Assembly (NCBI RefSeq): GCF_003182355.1
Contig: NZ_QGTW01000004.1
Span: 326,298-390,297, forward strand
Reading direction: 5' to 3'
DNA length: 64,000 bases
Origin: Cytobacillus oceanisediminis
GTDB taxonomy: Bacteria; Bacillota; Bacilli; Bacillales; Cytobacillaceae
The translations under genes were made by a program, and so were the position numbers. Shown in pieces: positions 17,634 to 26,956 of this stretch. The notes beneath the pieces are model-generated. The model did no database searches and was not told the DNA's origin. It was given only the letters and a program-made list of their open reading frames with translations. Positions within the stretch are counted from its first letter, which is position 1; the number at the start of each line of letters is the position of its first letter.

Positions 17634-18419
17634 TTATAACGAAGAGAATGCCTCTGGATGAATTTTCTTAGCTAATCCAACGGCTCCTTCAATCAACCGT
17701 GGGGATGGCCTGCAATAGAGTTCTTCTTCAAGGACAAGAATCTTATTCTGCTTTACTGCTTCTAACTCGCTCCAGCCGGGACGTTTCAACACAATTTCCG
17801 GATTTACCTTTTCCCTTCTGACCCCTACCCAGGCGAGGCAAATATAATCCGGCTGTCTCTTCAGCACATCATCCCAATCGGTCTGAACACTTGCAAGCTC
17901 AACATCACTGAATAAATTTTTAGCTCCTGCAATCTCACTGATCTCTGTGAGCCAATTGATTTTTCCTGGTGTGAAAACAGGCTTTGGCCACCATTCCCAA
18001 TATAAGCTGGACTTTTCCTTTATACCTGCTGAGATTTTCTTAAGTTCTTCTGTTTTTGCCCGAAAGCCCTTAGCGGCAGAAATGCCTGCTTCAGGTTTTC
18101 CGACTTTTTCGGAAACTGTGATTAAATCCTGCTCAATATCCTCAAGGCTTTGCGGATTTAAAACAATATGGGGAATGTGTCTTTTTTTCAGCTCCTCCAC
18201 ATTCTTTTCCATACCCGGTACGCTTAAAGATGCAAGCACCAGGTCAGGCTTCAATTCCTCAACCTTATCCATATTGATGGACAAGTCGGGCCCCAGCCGC
18301 GGAAGCCCGCTTATTTGATCAGGCCAATCCGAGTAATCATCTACACCTGCCAGCATATGCGTAAACCCTAAATATTCCATTAACTCTGTATTGCTCGGGC
18401 ATAAAGAAAGGATTTTCAT
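17634..18419 (-). CDS. Cobalamin/Fe3+-siderophore-type substrate-binding protein without signal peptide
   Basis: 261 residues of the helical-backbone periplasmic-binding fold (BtuF class): N-terminal ILSLCPSNTELMEYLG, LPRLGPDLSINMDKVEELKPDLVLA, and C-terminal RPGWSELEAVKQNKILVL. The protein begins directly with the mature domain, with no signal peptide or lipobox, and no permease or ATPase gene is near. It starts 15 bases after yuiD, with AAAGGTG, so the two are co-transcribed. A cytoplasmic B12-binding or corrinoid-handling role is possible; function is not proven. Confidence 0.75.
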   Translation of the reverse strand: MKILSLCPSNTELMEYLGFTHMLAGVDDYSDWPDQISGLPRLGPDLSINMDKVEELKPDLVLASLSVPGMEKNVEELKKRHIPHIVLNPQSLEDIEQDLITVSEKVGKPEAGISAAKGFRAKTEELKKISAGIKEKSSLYWEWWPKPVFTPGKINWLTEISEIAGAKNLFSDVELASVQTDWDDVLKRQPDYICLAWVGVRREKVNPEIVLKRPGWSELEAVKQNKILVLEEELYCRPSPRLIEGAVGLAKKIHPEAFSSL

Positions 18420-18434
18420 TTCAGCTCACACCTT

Positions 18435-18911
18435 TCAGGATAATAAATAATGAAGGCATAAAGTTAATAGGATGCCGGTTAAGCCGCCAAATAAAACTTC
18501 AACTGGCTTATGGCCAAGCAGTTCTTTCAATTCTCTCTGTTTTTCCTGTCCCTCTTTCTTCTGCCACATCTTTGCTTCTTCAACAAATTTATTAAAATCG
18601 GCAACAAGCTGATTCAGGACAATGGCCTGTTCTCCCGCCTGGCGGCGAACGCCGGTAGCATCAAACATCGTGATGATGGCAAAAACGGCAGAGATGGCAA
18701 ACACAGCGGAGCCCATTCCGGTTTCAAGTGCTACCCCAGTGGAAAGGGCGGTAACCGCTGCAGAGTGGGAACTTGGCATCCCCCCGGTACTCGTCAGCAG
18801 TGACCAATTAACTCGTCTGGTAGCGATAAATTGAATTGGCACTTTTACAAATTGAGCAAAAAAGATGGCTGCGAGTGCAGACCATAAGGGAAAATTTGTC
18901 AATAATTCCAT
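18435..18911 (-). CDS. yuiD: YuiD-like divergent PAP2 family membrane protein
   Basis: 158 residues matching the DUF212/divergent PAP2 family: STGGMPSSHSAAVTAL is the conserved loop equivalent to the PAP2 PSGH motif, followed by MFDATGVRRQAGEQA. Four hydrophobic segments. Presumably a membrane acid phosphatase-like protein; substrate unknown. AAAGGTGG precedes the ATG. Operon with the downstream binding protein. Confidence 0.88.
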   Translation of the reverse strand: MELLTNFPLWSALAAIFFAQFVKVPIQFIATRRVNWSLLTSTGGMPSSHSAAVTALSTGVALETGMGSAVFAISAVFAIITMFDATGVRRQAGEQAIVLNQLVADFNKFVEEAKMWQKKEGQEKQRELKELLGHKPVEVLFGGLTGILLTLCLHYLLS

Positions 18912-19080
18912 TTGAGACCACCTTTAAGTTGTATGATGCTTTCATTGGAGCCTGCATTTTTTTACAAAATGCAGTTCAGCAGATTAGCTGAAATTTCTTA
19001 AAACTTATATCTAATATTCTCTAACAGTTTTCTTCTTCCTGCAAGCAGTTCTGATGGAAGCATTATGAAGAGCCTGCCCG

Positions 19081-19722
19081 TTAATGAAAATGTGATGTAG
19101 CAGTTAGGGAAAGTAAAAGGATTAATTCAAACGCATTGACAGCTGCTGTGCTTTCAATTGGGAGCTTTATGGCGCTCCCGATAATCATGATAAAAGATCC
19201 GGCAAAAAACCAAAACCATTTTTGTTTGCGCCAAACCATGATTGAGGATGCCAGCAAAACAGCAGAAACGACCAGCACCATGATTGGGGGGCTGCTCTCG
19301 GTTTCCGCACTTCTATAACTCAGGACATTGTATTCCCATTGCGGCTCTAGTTTAAGACCAAACACTTCTGTAAAAAGCCCGAACATCATTAACCCGGCAG
19401 TCAGCAGAAATACTATAGTCTTCAGCCAGCCTTTTCTGGCCCAATCAATGCCTGCCTGCTTCAAGGTAATCCAAGAATAAAAAACAAGCAGAGGTGTGAA
19501 AAAGGCATGAATCCAGAAGCGGGCATAATTCAGGTTTTCAAGCGTATGCCCCTCTCCGATAAAACGGCCGGCTGCCAAAATACCGTTATCATAAATCAGG
19601 CCGGCGATAACGGGCAACAAGAATGCAGCACTCACTGAACCGCTGTTTTTTGCCAAAACCAGTGCCCATACGAAAAGCAGTGTATAAGTGATGGCGAATC
19701 CGGCAAATAAAATCGTGTCCAT
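19081..19722 (-). CDS. Polytopic membrane protein of unknown function
   Basis: 213 residues from ATG 19722, chosen because GAAAGGAG lies nine bases upstream; the frame continues to 19776. About seven hydrophobic helices, with Asn/Arg/His positions such as NLNYARFWIHAFFTP inside the membrane region. I do not recognise a family with confidence. Divergent from the DUF309 gene. Confidence 0.6.
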   Translation of the reverse strand: MDTILFAGFAITYTLLFVWALVLAKNSGSVSAAFLLPVIAGLIYDNGILAAGRFIGEGHTLENLNYARFWIHAFFTPLLVFYSWITLKQAGIDWARKGWLKTIVFLLTAGLMMFGLFTEVFGLKLEPQWEYNVLSYRSAETESSPPIMVLVVSAVLLASSIMVWRKQKWFWFFAGSFIMIIGSAIKLPIESTAAVNAFELILLLSLTATSHFH

Positions 19723-19863
19723 AAAATTCTCCTTTCTATCTCTAATCTTCTTTACCCATTTATGCCCGAATATCATTAAGAGAATGTGTTGGATGCTGTA
19801 AATGTGCGAATGTTCTTTCCTTTTGCTAAAATGGGCAGTAACACTGGTCTAGGGACTTATAAA

Positions 19864-20262
19864 ATGTTGTGGGAGAGGATTCTCTTGGAAGATTACCCGA
19901 TTGAATATTACGAGTTCTTCGTAAGTTTTAATGAAGGTGACTACTATACGTGCCACGACCTCCTTGAGGAAATGTGGATGACAGACAAGGGCAATCTCTT
20001 TTTTAAAGGATTGCTGCAAATGAGTGTAAGCATTTATCACTATGAGTATGGCAATGTTAAAGGGGCAAGGGTTATGATGCAGGCGGCCCGCGACTACCTG
20101 CAGCCGTACCGGCCGAAGCATTGGGGGCTCGACTTGGAGCATGTCTACAGGTTTATTGAAGAATGTCTCTCTATTTTTCCGAAAAAAATTGATCGGGTAC
20201 CTTTTGAAGAGGTTGGAAATCTTCCAAATCTGCCTCAGCTCGTATTGTATCTGGAGGATTAG
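19864..20262 (+). CDS. DUF309 domain protein
   Basis: 132 residues from ATG 19864 (AGGGA upstream); TTG 19885 with GGGAGAGG is an equally plausible start. The DUF309 core is CHDLLEEMW followed by FFKGLLQMSVSIYHYEYGN, with conserved His and Glu residues on a helical bundle. Function unknown. It precedes pepA in the same direction with a 96-base gap that carries a TATAAT. Confidence 0.75.
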   Translation: MLWERILLEDYPIEYYEFFVSFNEGDYYTCHDLLEEMWMTDKGNLFFKGLLQMSVSIYHYEYGNVKGARVMMQAARDYLQPYRPKHWGLDLEHVYRFIEECLSIFPKKIDRVPFEEVGNLPNLPQLVLYLED

Positions 20263-20358
20263 GCAGAAGTAGTGTGTTCATAAAATTAGATAGTCGAAAT
20301 AATTCTGTATTTTCGATATAATAAGATGAAGTACATTAGTTATTATGGGGGTGTAAAG

Positions 20359-21861
20359 ATGTTTTCAGTAAAACAGGAATTTAATTATTCTGCTGAACAC
20401 GAATGCCTGATTGTCGGTGTGTTTGATAGACCAAACAAGTTTGAAGGTGTTCTTGCCGGTGCAGACGAGCAGTTTGACGGTCAGCTGACAGAGCTTGTGA
20501 AAAGCGGGGATATTTCTGCAAGGAAAAAAGCAGTTGCAAAAATACATACATTTGGAAAAATCGGCGCAAAACGCTTAATTGCAGTAGGTCTAGGTAAGGA
20601 AAAAGAGTATAGCTTTGAGCTTCTGCGTGAAGCATTGGGAAAAGCCTTTAAAGAAGTGAAATCTTATAAGCTTCTGGATGCAGCGGTATACCTTGACACT
20701 TTTACAAGCGAAAAAGTAGATGCGCTTGATGCAGCCCACGCAGTCAGCGAAGCCTTTGCTCTTGCTACATACAAATTTGAAGATTACAAACAGAAATCGA
20801 ATGAACCGGAAAAAGAAATTGAAAGCGTTGTGGTCTATAGCGATGCAGCGGATGAAGAAGATGTTAAAGCATCCCTAACTGTTGGGTATGCATACGGAAA
20901 GGGAACGAACTCAGCCCGTACACTCGTGAACCTGCCAGGGAATATGCTGACAGCTACAGATATGGCAAATTACGCGTCAGAGCTTGCATGGAGATACGGA
21001 TTCGAAGTTGAAATCCTTGATAAAGAAGACATGCTTAAGCTTGGCATGGGTGCCCTTTTGGCAGTTAACCAGGGATCAGCAGAGCCTCCTAAAATGATTG
21101 TCCTTAAATATCAGGGCAAGGAAGAATGGAAAGACGTAATTGGTCTGGTCGGCAAAGGGATTACCTTTGATACAGGCGGTTATTCCATTAAGCCGAAGGA
21201 CGGCATTGTCGGCATGAAAAGCGATATGGGTGGTGCGGCAGCCGTGCTCGGCGCAATGGAAGTGATTGGTGAGCTAAAGCCTGAGCAAAACGTAGTTGCT
21301 GTCATTCCTTCAACCGATAATATGATCAGCGGAACAGCCTTCAAGCCAGATGATGTCATCACATCCATGAGCGGTAAAACGATTGAAGTCCTTAACACAG
21401 ATGCGGAAGGCCGTCTGGCTCTAGCGGATGCGGTAACGTATGCAAAGCATCATGGAGCGGACTACCTGGTTGACGTAGCAACACTGACAGGCGGTGTGAT
21501 CGTCGCGCTTGGCGAGGAAACAACTGGCGCTTTAGCCAATAATGAAGAATGGTTCGAGCAGGTGCTTGAAGCATCCTATGAGGCAGGCGAGCCAATCTGG
21601 CGCTTGCCGCTTTTTGAAAAAGACAAGGAAAGAATCAGAAACAGCAAAATCGCTGATCTGAACAACTCCCCTGGCCGTGCCGGACATGCGATCATGGGTG
21701 GAGGCTTCGTTGGCGAATTTGCCGAAGACACGCCATGGGTGCACCTCGATATTGCAGGCACAGCTACAACCGCGAAAAACTATGACCTTGGTCCATCAGG
21801 CGCAACAGGCGTAATGGTCCGCACACTGGCACTGCTGGTAGAAAGATTTGAAACTAAATAA
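20359..21861 (+). CDS. pepA: Leucyl aminopeptidase (M17)
   Basis: 500 residues, the same size as B. subtilis YuiE. Start ATG 20359 with GGGGGTG upstream; the ATG at 20326 lacks one. Two-metal M17 peptidase: metal ligands in [14 protein letters not shown] and the signature [13 protein letters not shown]. Removes N-terminal residues from peptides in the cytosol and contributes amino acids for catabolism. An inverted repeat (TCGAAA / TTTCGA) flanks the promoter near 20293-20315. Confidence 0.93.
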   Translation: MFSVKQEFNYSAEHECLIVGVFDRPNKFEGVLAGADEQFDGQLTELVKSGDISARKKAVAKIHTFGKIGAKRLIAVGLGKEKEYSFELLREALGKAFKEVKSYKLLDAAVYLDTFTSEKVDALDAAHAVSEAFALATYKFEDYKQKSNEPEKEIESVVVYSDAADEEDVKASLTVGYAYGKGTNSARTLVNLPGNMLTATDMANYASELAWRYGFEVEILDKEDMLKLGMGALLAVNQGSAEPPKMIVLKYQGKEEWKDVIGLVGKGITFDTGGYSIKPKDGIVGMKSDMGGAAAVLGAMEVIGELKPEQNVVAVIPSTDNMISGTAFKPDDVITSMSGKTIEVLNTDAEGRLALADAVTYAKHHGADYLVDVATLTGGVIVALGEETTGALANNEEWFEQVLEASYEAGEPIWRLPLFEKDKERIRNSKIADLNNSPGRAGHAIMGGGFVGEFAEDTPWVHLDIAGTATTAKNYDLGPSGATGVMVRTLALLVERFETK

Positions 21862-21871
21862 GATATTCTTA

Positions 21872-21899
21872 GAACTCCGGAGGAATCCGGAGTTTTTTA
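21872..21899 (+). terminator. Terminator after pepA
   Basis: Perfect stem AACTCCGG / CCGGAGTT followed by a T run. Confidence 0.85.
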
Positions 21900-22395
21900 T
21901 TGGGAAAGAATTTGCAGGTAAAATCGTTTTCATGGATAAAACGGGAATTTCGCGGATATCGCGGTTAAAAGAAAGTTATTCGTGAATATATGGGGTTGGA
22001 ACGTTCAAAAACAAATTTTGTACTCCATATCCGTGAAAATTCAGCTTAAATTCGTCTCTGGCCGAGTTTAACATTAAGAAAGCAGGCAGAATAAGAACGT
22101 TTTCCAGCCATGGTGAGTAATTTACCGGCCAAAATTGGCAAAATACCGGCCAAACTGCAGGATTTACGGGCAGATAGATAACTATGCATCTTACGGTCCG
22201 CTGCTCCTCTATTTTTCGTAAATCTTCCAGCATCCAGCCCTATTTCCTCCTCTGGTCCAAACTCCCAATATCAATCTATTAAAAACCGATTGACATGAAA
22301 AGAGCGGATATGATAGTTTAATACTTGTGTTTTAATTCTCTACCGATTTAGCAGAGTAAAGCAAAATATAAAAACAAAGCAAACAGAAAGAGGGT
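21900..22395. other. Gene-free region with short degenerate repeats
   Basis: About 500 bases without a credible gene. An open frame on the minus strand (21976-22233) has no ribosome site and unlikely composition. Short repeated words occur: TTTACCGGCCAAAATTGG / ATACCGGCCAAACTGC near 22120-22155 and TTTCGCGGATATCGCGG near 21948. The yuiF promoter is probably in the last 120 bases. Confidence 0.5.
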
Positions 22396-22401
22396 TGCAT
22401 C

Positions 22402-23715
22402 ATGAATGCAGTTGTACTTGCAGTTCTAATTATGCTTGTTCTCAGCCTTTTACGTGTAAATGTGGTTCTTGCCCTTGTGGCGGGCGCACTAGCAGGCGGG
22501 CTGGCAGGCGGATTAAGCATAGATAAAACGATTGAGGTCTTTTCAAACGGACTTGGAGGAAGCGCTGAAGTTGCGTTAAGCTACGCCTTATTAGGTGGTT
22601 TTGCGATTGCGATCTCGGCAACAGGACTTCCAAATCTAATGGTAGAATGGGTTCTTGCAAAAGTCGGCAAGGACGGCGAGTCCAGAGGGAAGACTTTATC
22701 AAAAGCACTTATCGTATTTTCTATTTTAATGATGGCGATTTTTTCCCAAAACCTGATTCCGATCCATATTGCGTTTATTCCTATTTTAATTCCCCCTTTA
22801 TTGAAGGTCATGAATGAGTTGAAAATTGACCGGCGATTAATTGCGTCTGCACTGACGTTTGGTTTGACGGCACCTTATATTCTGTTGCCGGTGGGCTTCG
22901 GCCAAATTTTCCAAGGAATCATTGCAGAAAATATGGAAAGCAGCGGTTTGGCGGTAAATATGTCTGACATTCCAAAAGCAATGCTGATTCCGACTGCAGG
23001 TCTTGTTGTGGGTTTACTCATTGCGATTTTTGTTTCTTACCGAAAGAAAAGAGACTATCAAACAACTGAAATCGTTGAGACGGAAAGAGGAGAATATTCA
23101 AAAGCTGGTATTATTCTTTCTCTGGTTGCGATTGTTGCAGCATTAATTGTTCAGCTGCAGCTTGATTCCATGATTTTTGGCGCTCTAACAGGAATTTTGG
23201 TTATTTATATCAGTGGTGCCGTTAAATGGCGGGATGCTGACCAGCTATTAACAGAGGGCATGAAGATGATGGCGTTCATTGGGTTTGTGATGCTTGCTGC
23301 CTTCGGATTTGCTGATGTTTTAAAAGAAACGGGAGATGTGGAAAGGCTTGTTGAGCAGGCAGCAGGAATCATTGGCAACAATAAATCACTTGCAGCATTG
23401 CTTATGCTTCTTGTAGGCTTGCTTGTAACAATGGGAATCGGTTCTTCCTTCTCAACGATTCCAATCATTGCAACCATTTTCGTTCCGCTTGCACTTGAGG
23501 TTGGCTTCAGCCCAATGGCGACAATTGCATTAGTGGGAACTGCGGCAGCGCTTGGAGATGCCGGATCCCCGGCATCTGACAGTACTTTAGGACCAACAGC
23601 AGGTTTGAACGCTGACGGACAGCACAACCACATCTGGGACACTTGTGTGCCAACATTCATGCACTATAACATTCCGCTTATCCTCTTCGGATGGCTTGCA
23701 GCAGTTATTCTTTAA
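22402..23715 (+). CDS. yuiF: YuiF-like Na+/H+ antiporter family (amino-acid) transporter
   Basis: 437 residues, about ten to twelve membrane helices, Na_H_antiporter family. Conserved elements are GGLAGGLSIDKTIEVFSNGLGG, QNLIPIHIAFIPILIPPLL in the middle and a C-terminal LGDAGSPASDSTLGPTAGLNADGQHNHIWDTCVPTF. B. subtilis YuiF is of the same type and sits near pepA/yuiE. The substrate is unproven. AGAGGGTTG lies before the ATG. Confidence 0.85.
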   Translation: MNAVVLAVLIMLVLSLLRVNVVLALVAGALAGGLAGGLSIDKTIEVFSNGLGGSAEVALSYALLGGFAIAISATGLPNLMVEWVLAKVGKDGESRGKTLSKALIVFSILMMAIFSQNLIPIHIAFIPILIPPLLKVMNELKIDRRLIASALTFGLTAPYILLPVGFGQIFQGIIAENMESSGLAVNMSDIPKAMLIPTAGLVVGLLIAIFVSYRKKRDYQTTEIVETERGEYSKAGIILSLVAIVAALIVQLQLDSMIFGALTGILVIYISGAVKWRDADQLLTEGMKMMAFIGFVMLAAFGFADVLKETGDVERLVEQAAGIIGNNKSLAALLMLLVGLLVTMGIGSSFSTIPIIATIFVPLALEVGFSPMATIALVGTAAALGDAGSPASDSTLGPTAGLNADGQHNHIWDTCVPTFMHYNIPLILFGWLAAVIL

Positions 23716-23716
23716 T

Positions 23717-23756
23717 TAAAAGCGGCTTCTCTTTATAGGAGAAGCCGCTTTTCTAT
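23717..23756 (+). terminator. Terminator after yuiF
   Basis: Perfect stem AAAGCGGCTTCTC / GAGAAGCCGCTTT followed by TCTAT. Confidence 0.8.
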
Positions 23757-23816
23757 ATACTTTTAACCGCCTTCAAAGTAGGTTACCATAAAGAAAAACG
23801 AACCGAGGTGGCTGCA

Positions 23817-24410
23817 GTGTATTTTGGCAAAGTAAGAAAGACGGTTTCCGGCAGAGTACCGCCCAACCAGAACGTTACAACTGCCTTTCCTGTACTGCAT
23901 TATGGAAATGTTCCATATTACAGCAATATGCAGGAATGGTCTCTAAAGATTTTTGGGGAAGTGGAAAAGGAGATTTCCTTGTCTTATGACGAAGTAATGA
24001 ACCTGCCGCAGACTGAGTACAAAAATGACATCCACTGTGTTACTGGCTGGTCAAAGCTTGATAATGCATGGAAAGGAATTTCCGCTGCAGATCTGGCCAG
24101 GCTTGCAGGTGTAAAAGAGGCTGCGAAATTTGTGATCCTCCATGCAGAAGAGGGATGGACAACTAACCTTCCGATTGAAGATTTTTTAAAGGAGACCAGC
24201 ATGCTGGCACATACACATAATGGTGAAACATTAACACCTGAGCACGGATTTCCGTTGCGTGCAGTGATTCCCCATCTTTATTTTTGGAAAAGCGCCAAGT
24301 GGGTAAGAGGCATTGAATTTTCAGAATCTGATAAGCCGGGATTTTGGGAAAAAAACGGGTACCATAATTATGGAAATCCCTTTAAAGAACAGCGTTTCAG
24401 CTGGGATTAA
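23817..24410 (+). CDS. yuiH: YuiH-like sulfite-oxidase-family molybdopterin oxidoreductase
   Basis: 197 residues from GTG 23817 (GAGGTGG upstream), aligning with the M-x-Y/F-G-K start of YuiH. The oxidoreductase molybdopterin-binding fold shows HCVTGWSKLDNAWKG, where the Cys is the expected molybdenum ligand, followed by FPLRAVIPHLYFWKSAKWV. Substrate unknown. It lacks the cytochrome and dimerisation domains of true sulfite oxidases. Confidence 0.85.
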   Translation: MYFGKVRKTVSGRVPPNQNVTTAFPVLHYGNVPYYSNMQEWSLKIFGEVEKEISLSYDEVMNLPQTEYKNDIHCVTGWSKLDNAWKGISAADLARLAGVKEAAKFVILHAEEGWTTNLPIEDFLKETSMLAHTHNGETLTPEHGFPLRAVIPHLYFWKSAKWVRGIEFSESDKPGFWEKNGYHNYGNPFKEQRFSWD

Positions 24411-24439
24411 CACCATCATAAGCATTTGAGGATTTTTTT

Positions 24440-24520
24440 CATTATATACACTTGAAAACACTTATGAAAAACGCTTATAATGAAGTTAGTTACTTATAAA
24501 TACTTACTGAAAAGCAATTC
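24440..24520 (+). promoter_or_regulatory. Direct-repeat cluster upstream of the DeoR regulator
   Basis: Words ACACTTGAAA, ACACTTATGAAA, ACGCTTATAATGAA, TTACTTATAAATACTTACTGAAA recur every 11-20 bases. Such A/C-CTTA repeats could be an autoregulatory operator; inferred only. Confidence 0.35.
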
Positions 24521-24545
24521 CATTTAAAAAAGCAGGCGGTTAATT

Positions 24546-25307
24546 ATGTACCAGGAAGAAAGATTGATAGCGATCTTGAATTATCTGGAAAACAATAAGC
24601 GGATTTCAGCAGATCAAATTTGTACATTGTTTGATGTATCCAGAGACACGGCAAGGCGCGATCTGGTTAGGCTTGAAGAGGACCAGAAGATTGTTCGGAC
24701 GAGAGGGGGAGCAATTCTGCCAACTCCCCGCCATGAAATAAAGGATTATGCCAATCGGCTAAAGATGGTTTCCTCCGAGAAAAAAAGAATCGGGCAAAGG
24801 GCAGCATCCCTGATCCATGACGGCGAAAGAATTATTTTGGATACCTCCACGACCGTTCAGGCATGTGCCGAGAATATGGGGGAAATTCCTTGTACTGTTA
24901 TGACTAATTCAATTAACCAGGCGGAAATACTTTCATCAAACCCCAATGCGGATATATTGCTGCTTGGCGGCATGCTGCAAAAAGAGCACCGCTTTTTATA
25001 CGGCTCTTCTGTTATCGAAAAACTGTCCCAGTATAAAGTGGATAAAGCATTCATTGGAGTAGTAGGCCTTTCGGGGAGCGGCCTTACTCTTGCTCATGAG
25101 GAAGACGGTATGGTTAAAAGAAAAATGATCAGCCAGGCGGACCAGGTAATTGTCCTTGCTGACCATACAAAAATCGGTGTAACCGAGTTTTTCAGGTTTG
25201 CGGAGTTAAGCGATATTGATCTTCTTATAACGGATAAAATGCCCGATAAAGCTTTTATTGACATATTGCAGAGGTTTAATGTGGAATTGCTGATAGCAGA
25301 GGGCTAA
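24546..25307 (+). CDS. DeoR/GlpR family transcriptional regulator
   Basis: 253 residues. N-terminal helix-turn-helix RISADQICTLFDVSRDTARRDLVRLE, then the DeoR signature around IVRTRGGA, and a C-terminal sugar-phosphate sensor (DeoRC: ILDTSTTVQACAENM, SSVIEKL.VDKAFIG, ADHTKIGV). Normally represses sugar or nucleoside catabolism genes, but none is adjacent here. The upstream region carries direct repeats that could be its own operator. Confidence 0.88.
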   Translation: MYQEERLIAILNYLENNKRISADQICTLFDVSRDTARRDLVRLEEDQKIVRTRGGAILPTPRHEIKDYANRLKMVSSEKKRIGQRAASLIHDGERIILDTSTTVQACAENMGEIPCTVMTNSINQAEILSSNPNADILLLGGMLQKEHRFLYGSSVIEKLSQYKVDKAFIGVVGLSGSGLTLAHEEDGMVKRKMISQADQVIVLADHTKIGVTEFFRFAELSDIDLLITDKMPDKAFIDILQRFNVELLIAEG

Positions 25308-25381
25308 TCAAATAGGCGCCGGCGTAACCCGATTGGGGCGTGACGGCCTGTGCTCTCTAACTGAAGCATTCCCTTAACCAT

Positions 25382-25424
25382 AAAAAGCGTTACTAGCTGA
25401 GAGCCAGCTGTAACGCTTTTTTGT
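25382..25424. terminator. Bidirectional terminator between the DeoR gene and racA
   Basis: Stem AAAAGCGTTAC-AGCTG / CAGCT-GTAACGCTTTT with a one-base bulge, T runs on both strands. Confidence 0.85.
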
Positions 25425-25448
25425 GTAAGAGAGGAGGCAGCCATCCAA

Positions 25449-25970
25449 CTAAAATCCAAAGAGCATGGAAAAGATATTTTTCTTTTTAAGCCTTTTCCTT
25501 GGCTTATCCTGATCAAAAACCAAAAGAGTATCAGCCGGTATTTTTCGGCTGTTTCCAGCTTGCTTGGCTTCAAGTGCTTCTATCCGTTTATTCAGCTGTT
25601 CAATCTCTTTCTGAAATTCTTCGATTTCACTGCGGTGCTGAAGCAGCTGATAAGAGACAACATCATCTGCTTTTCCGTTAAGTCGCTGCTCGAGTTCGCT
25701 TATTTTTAATAAAACCTTTTCCATGGCCGGGTTCGTTAGTTCGCTTTGTACAGTTCCTTTTCTGGCCTTTTTGCCCTTCACGGTTACTTCCTGCAAAATC
25801 ATTCCCTGGTTAAGCTGATCTTGAACCTGCTTTAACAGATCAATATCTTCATCCGTAAATAAATAATGCCCCAATTCATTTCGTTCCGTCCGGAGTTCCA
25901 GTTGTTTGACCCATCGCTGCACAGTGCTTGGCGAAACTCCTAATAATTTGGCTACAGCACTCGTATTCAT
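25449..25970 (-). CDS. racA: RacA-like chromosome-anchoring protein
   Basis: 173 residues. N-terminal MerR-like DNA-binding domain (MNTSAVAKLLGVSPSTVQRWVKQL, ELGHYLFTDEDI), a central coiled coil (about residues 75-140, heptad Leu/Ile/Glu) and a basic tail ending KKKNIFSMLFGF, which could contact the membrane or DivIVA. RacA ties the origin region to the cell pole during sporulation. Its presence marks the organism as a spore former. AGGGGATC before the ATG is a fair ribosome site. Confidence 0.82.
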   Translation of the reverse strand: MNTSAVAKLLGVSPSTVQRWVKQLELRTERNELGHYLFTDEDIDLLKQVQDQLNQGMILQEVTVKGKKARKGTVQSELTNPAMEKVLLKISELEQRLNGKADDVVSYQLLQHRSEIEEFQKEIEQLNKRIEALEAKQAGNSRKIPADTLLVFDQDKPRKRLKKKNIFSMLFGF

Positions 25971-26071
25971 CCTGATCCCCTCCCGTTTTCCAAACCCAAT
26001 TCTCTATTGAAAACGGGAAGTCCTTCCCAGGTGACAAAACAAGTTCTCTTTCGGCAAAGAAAGTGTTAATT

Positions 26072-26602
26072 TTACATTTTTTTGAATTCTTCTTTTTCTT
26101 CAGATGAATCCATTTTGAAACATCTATCGGTAATCCAGCCAACAGCGCTCCCAATTAAGGCGCTCCCAATTATGTCGGAAGGATAATGGTGGCCTGCCCA
26201 AATACGGGAAAAGCCTGTTAGGGCTGAAAGCCAGCACAAAACACGTCCTATAAATCGGTTACCGCTTCGGATGACAACAGAAGCAGCAAACACCAGTACT
26301 GTATGCTTGCTTGGAAAAGTGGAATCTCTTTTTGATGGAATCAGAATTCCGACCTTGCTTCTGACGAATGGCCGCGGTTTAAAATAAAAAAGCTTGATGA
26401 TCCTGTTCAGGACCAGTGCGAGCAGGGAAGCAAACGCTGCCTTTTTTGCTGTCCTCCTTGCCGGTCCTTTCGCCAGCCACATAGCTGCCAGTGTAAATAA
26501 AAATACATACCTTGCCTTATTTGAAATGAGAATCATCAGAAGATCCAGGGGGGCAAAACGGCCGGATATCCGGTTTATTGCGTTGAAAATTTTTACGTCC
26601 AT
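26072..26602 (-). CDS. PAP2/BcrC-like undecaprenyl-diphosphate phosphatase
   Basis: 176 residues from ATG 26602, preceded by AAAGGAG; the frame continues upstream to 26812 across the PHA operon terminator, so the longer version is unlikely. The PAP2 tripartite site is present: KLFYFKPRPF, PSKH (PSGH in most relatives) and SRIWAGHHYPSD. Membrane phosphatase, probably recycling undecaprenyl pyrophosphate; bacitracin resistance is possible. The Gly-to-Lys change in PSKH also occurs in BcrC relatives as far as I recall. Confidence 0.82.
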   Translation of the reverse strand: MDVKIFNAINRISGRFAPLDLLMILISNKARYVFLFTLAAMWLAKGPARRTAKKAAFASLLALVLNRIIKLFYFKPRPFVRSKVGILIPSKRDSTFPSKHTVLVFAASVVIRSGNRFIGRVLCWLSALTGFSRIWAGHHYPSDIIGSALIGSAVGWITDRCFKMDSSEEKEEFKKM

Positions 26603-26795
26603 TTTTAAAATCTCCTTTAGCCTTAATACCCTTAATATTTGCCACTTTACCTTTAATAACTCAAACCTATTTCGGAATTGCTGAAGCTGTTCCGTTTGCA
26701 GGTCAAAATGTATATTAATAATCGCGGATATAAGTAACATTCCGCGGTATTTATTTTTTAGCAGATAAAATTCAAATTGGCTAAATATATCTTTT

Positions 26796-26828
26796 TTAAA
26801 AACAAAAACCATGCAGCAATAGCATGGT
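26796..26828 (-). terminator. Terminator of the PHA operon
   Basis: Minus strand ACCATGC / GCATGGT stem followed by TTTTTGTTTTT, ten bases after the stop of the 33-codon gene, placing that gene inside the operon. Confidence 0.8.
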
Positions 26829-26838
26829 CCTAACGGTA

Positions 26839-26940
26839 TTATTTTCTAAAAAAATCTTTGAAGACGAGGGAAGCGAAGCCCATATAAGCACTTACAGTAT
26901 AGCCGCTTTTAACAAAATTGGCGTAATTCCAAAAAAACAT
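26839..26940 (-). CDS. 33-residue hydrophobic small protein at the end of the PHA operon
   Basis: ATG 26940 to TAA 26839 on the minus strand encodes 33 residues, MFFWNYANFV...FKDFFRK. Aromatic and Gly-rich with a basic end, it could form an amphipathic or membrane-surface helix. Support: an ideal ribosome site (AAAGGAGG, seven bases before ATG), position 49 bases after the phaC stop, and a terminator ten bases after its stop. No family recognised. It might be a granule- or membrane-associated peptide; that is a guess. Confidence 0.6.
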   Translation of the reverse strand: MFFWNYANFVKSGYTVSAYMGFASLVFKDFFRK

Positions 26941-26956
26941 TGAAGTACCTCCTTTA

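Noticed and set aside
21976..22233. 85-codon minus-strand open frame after pepA
   Set aside because: No ribosome site, composition unlike neighbouring genes, and it overlaps degenerate repeat words.
26603..26812. N-terminal extension of the PAP2 phosphatase
   Set aside because: The frame is open but crosses the PHA operon terminator; ATG 26602 has AAAGGAG and gives the normal family length.
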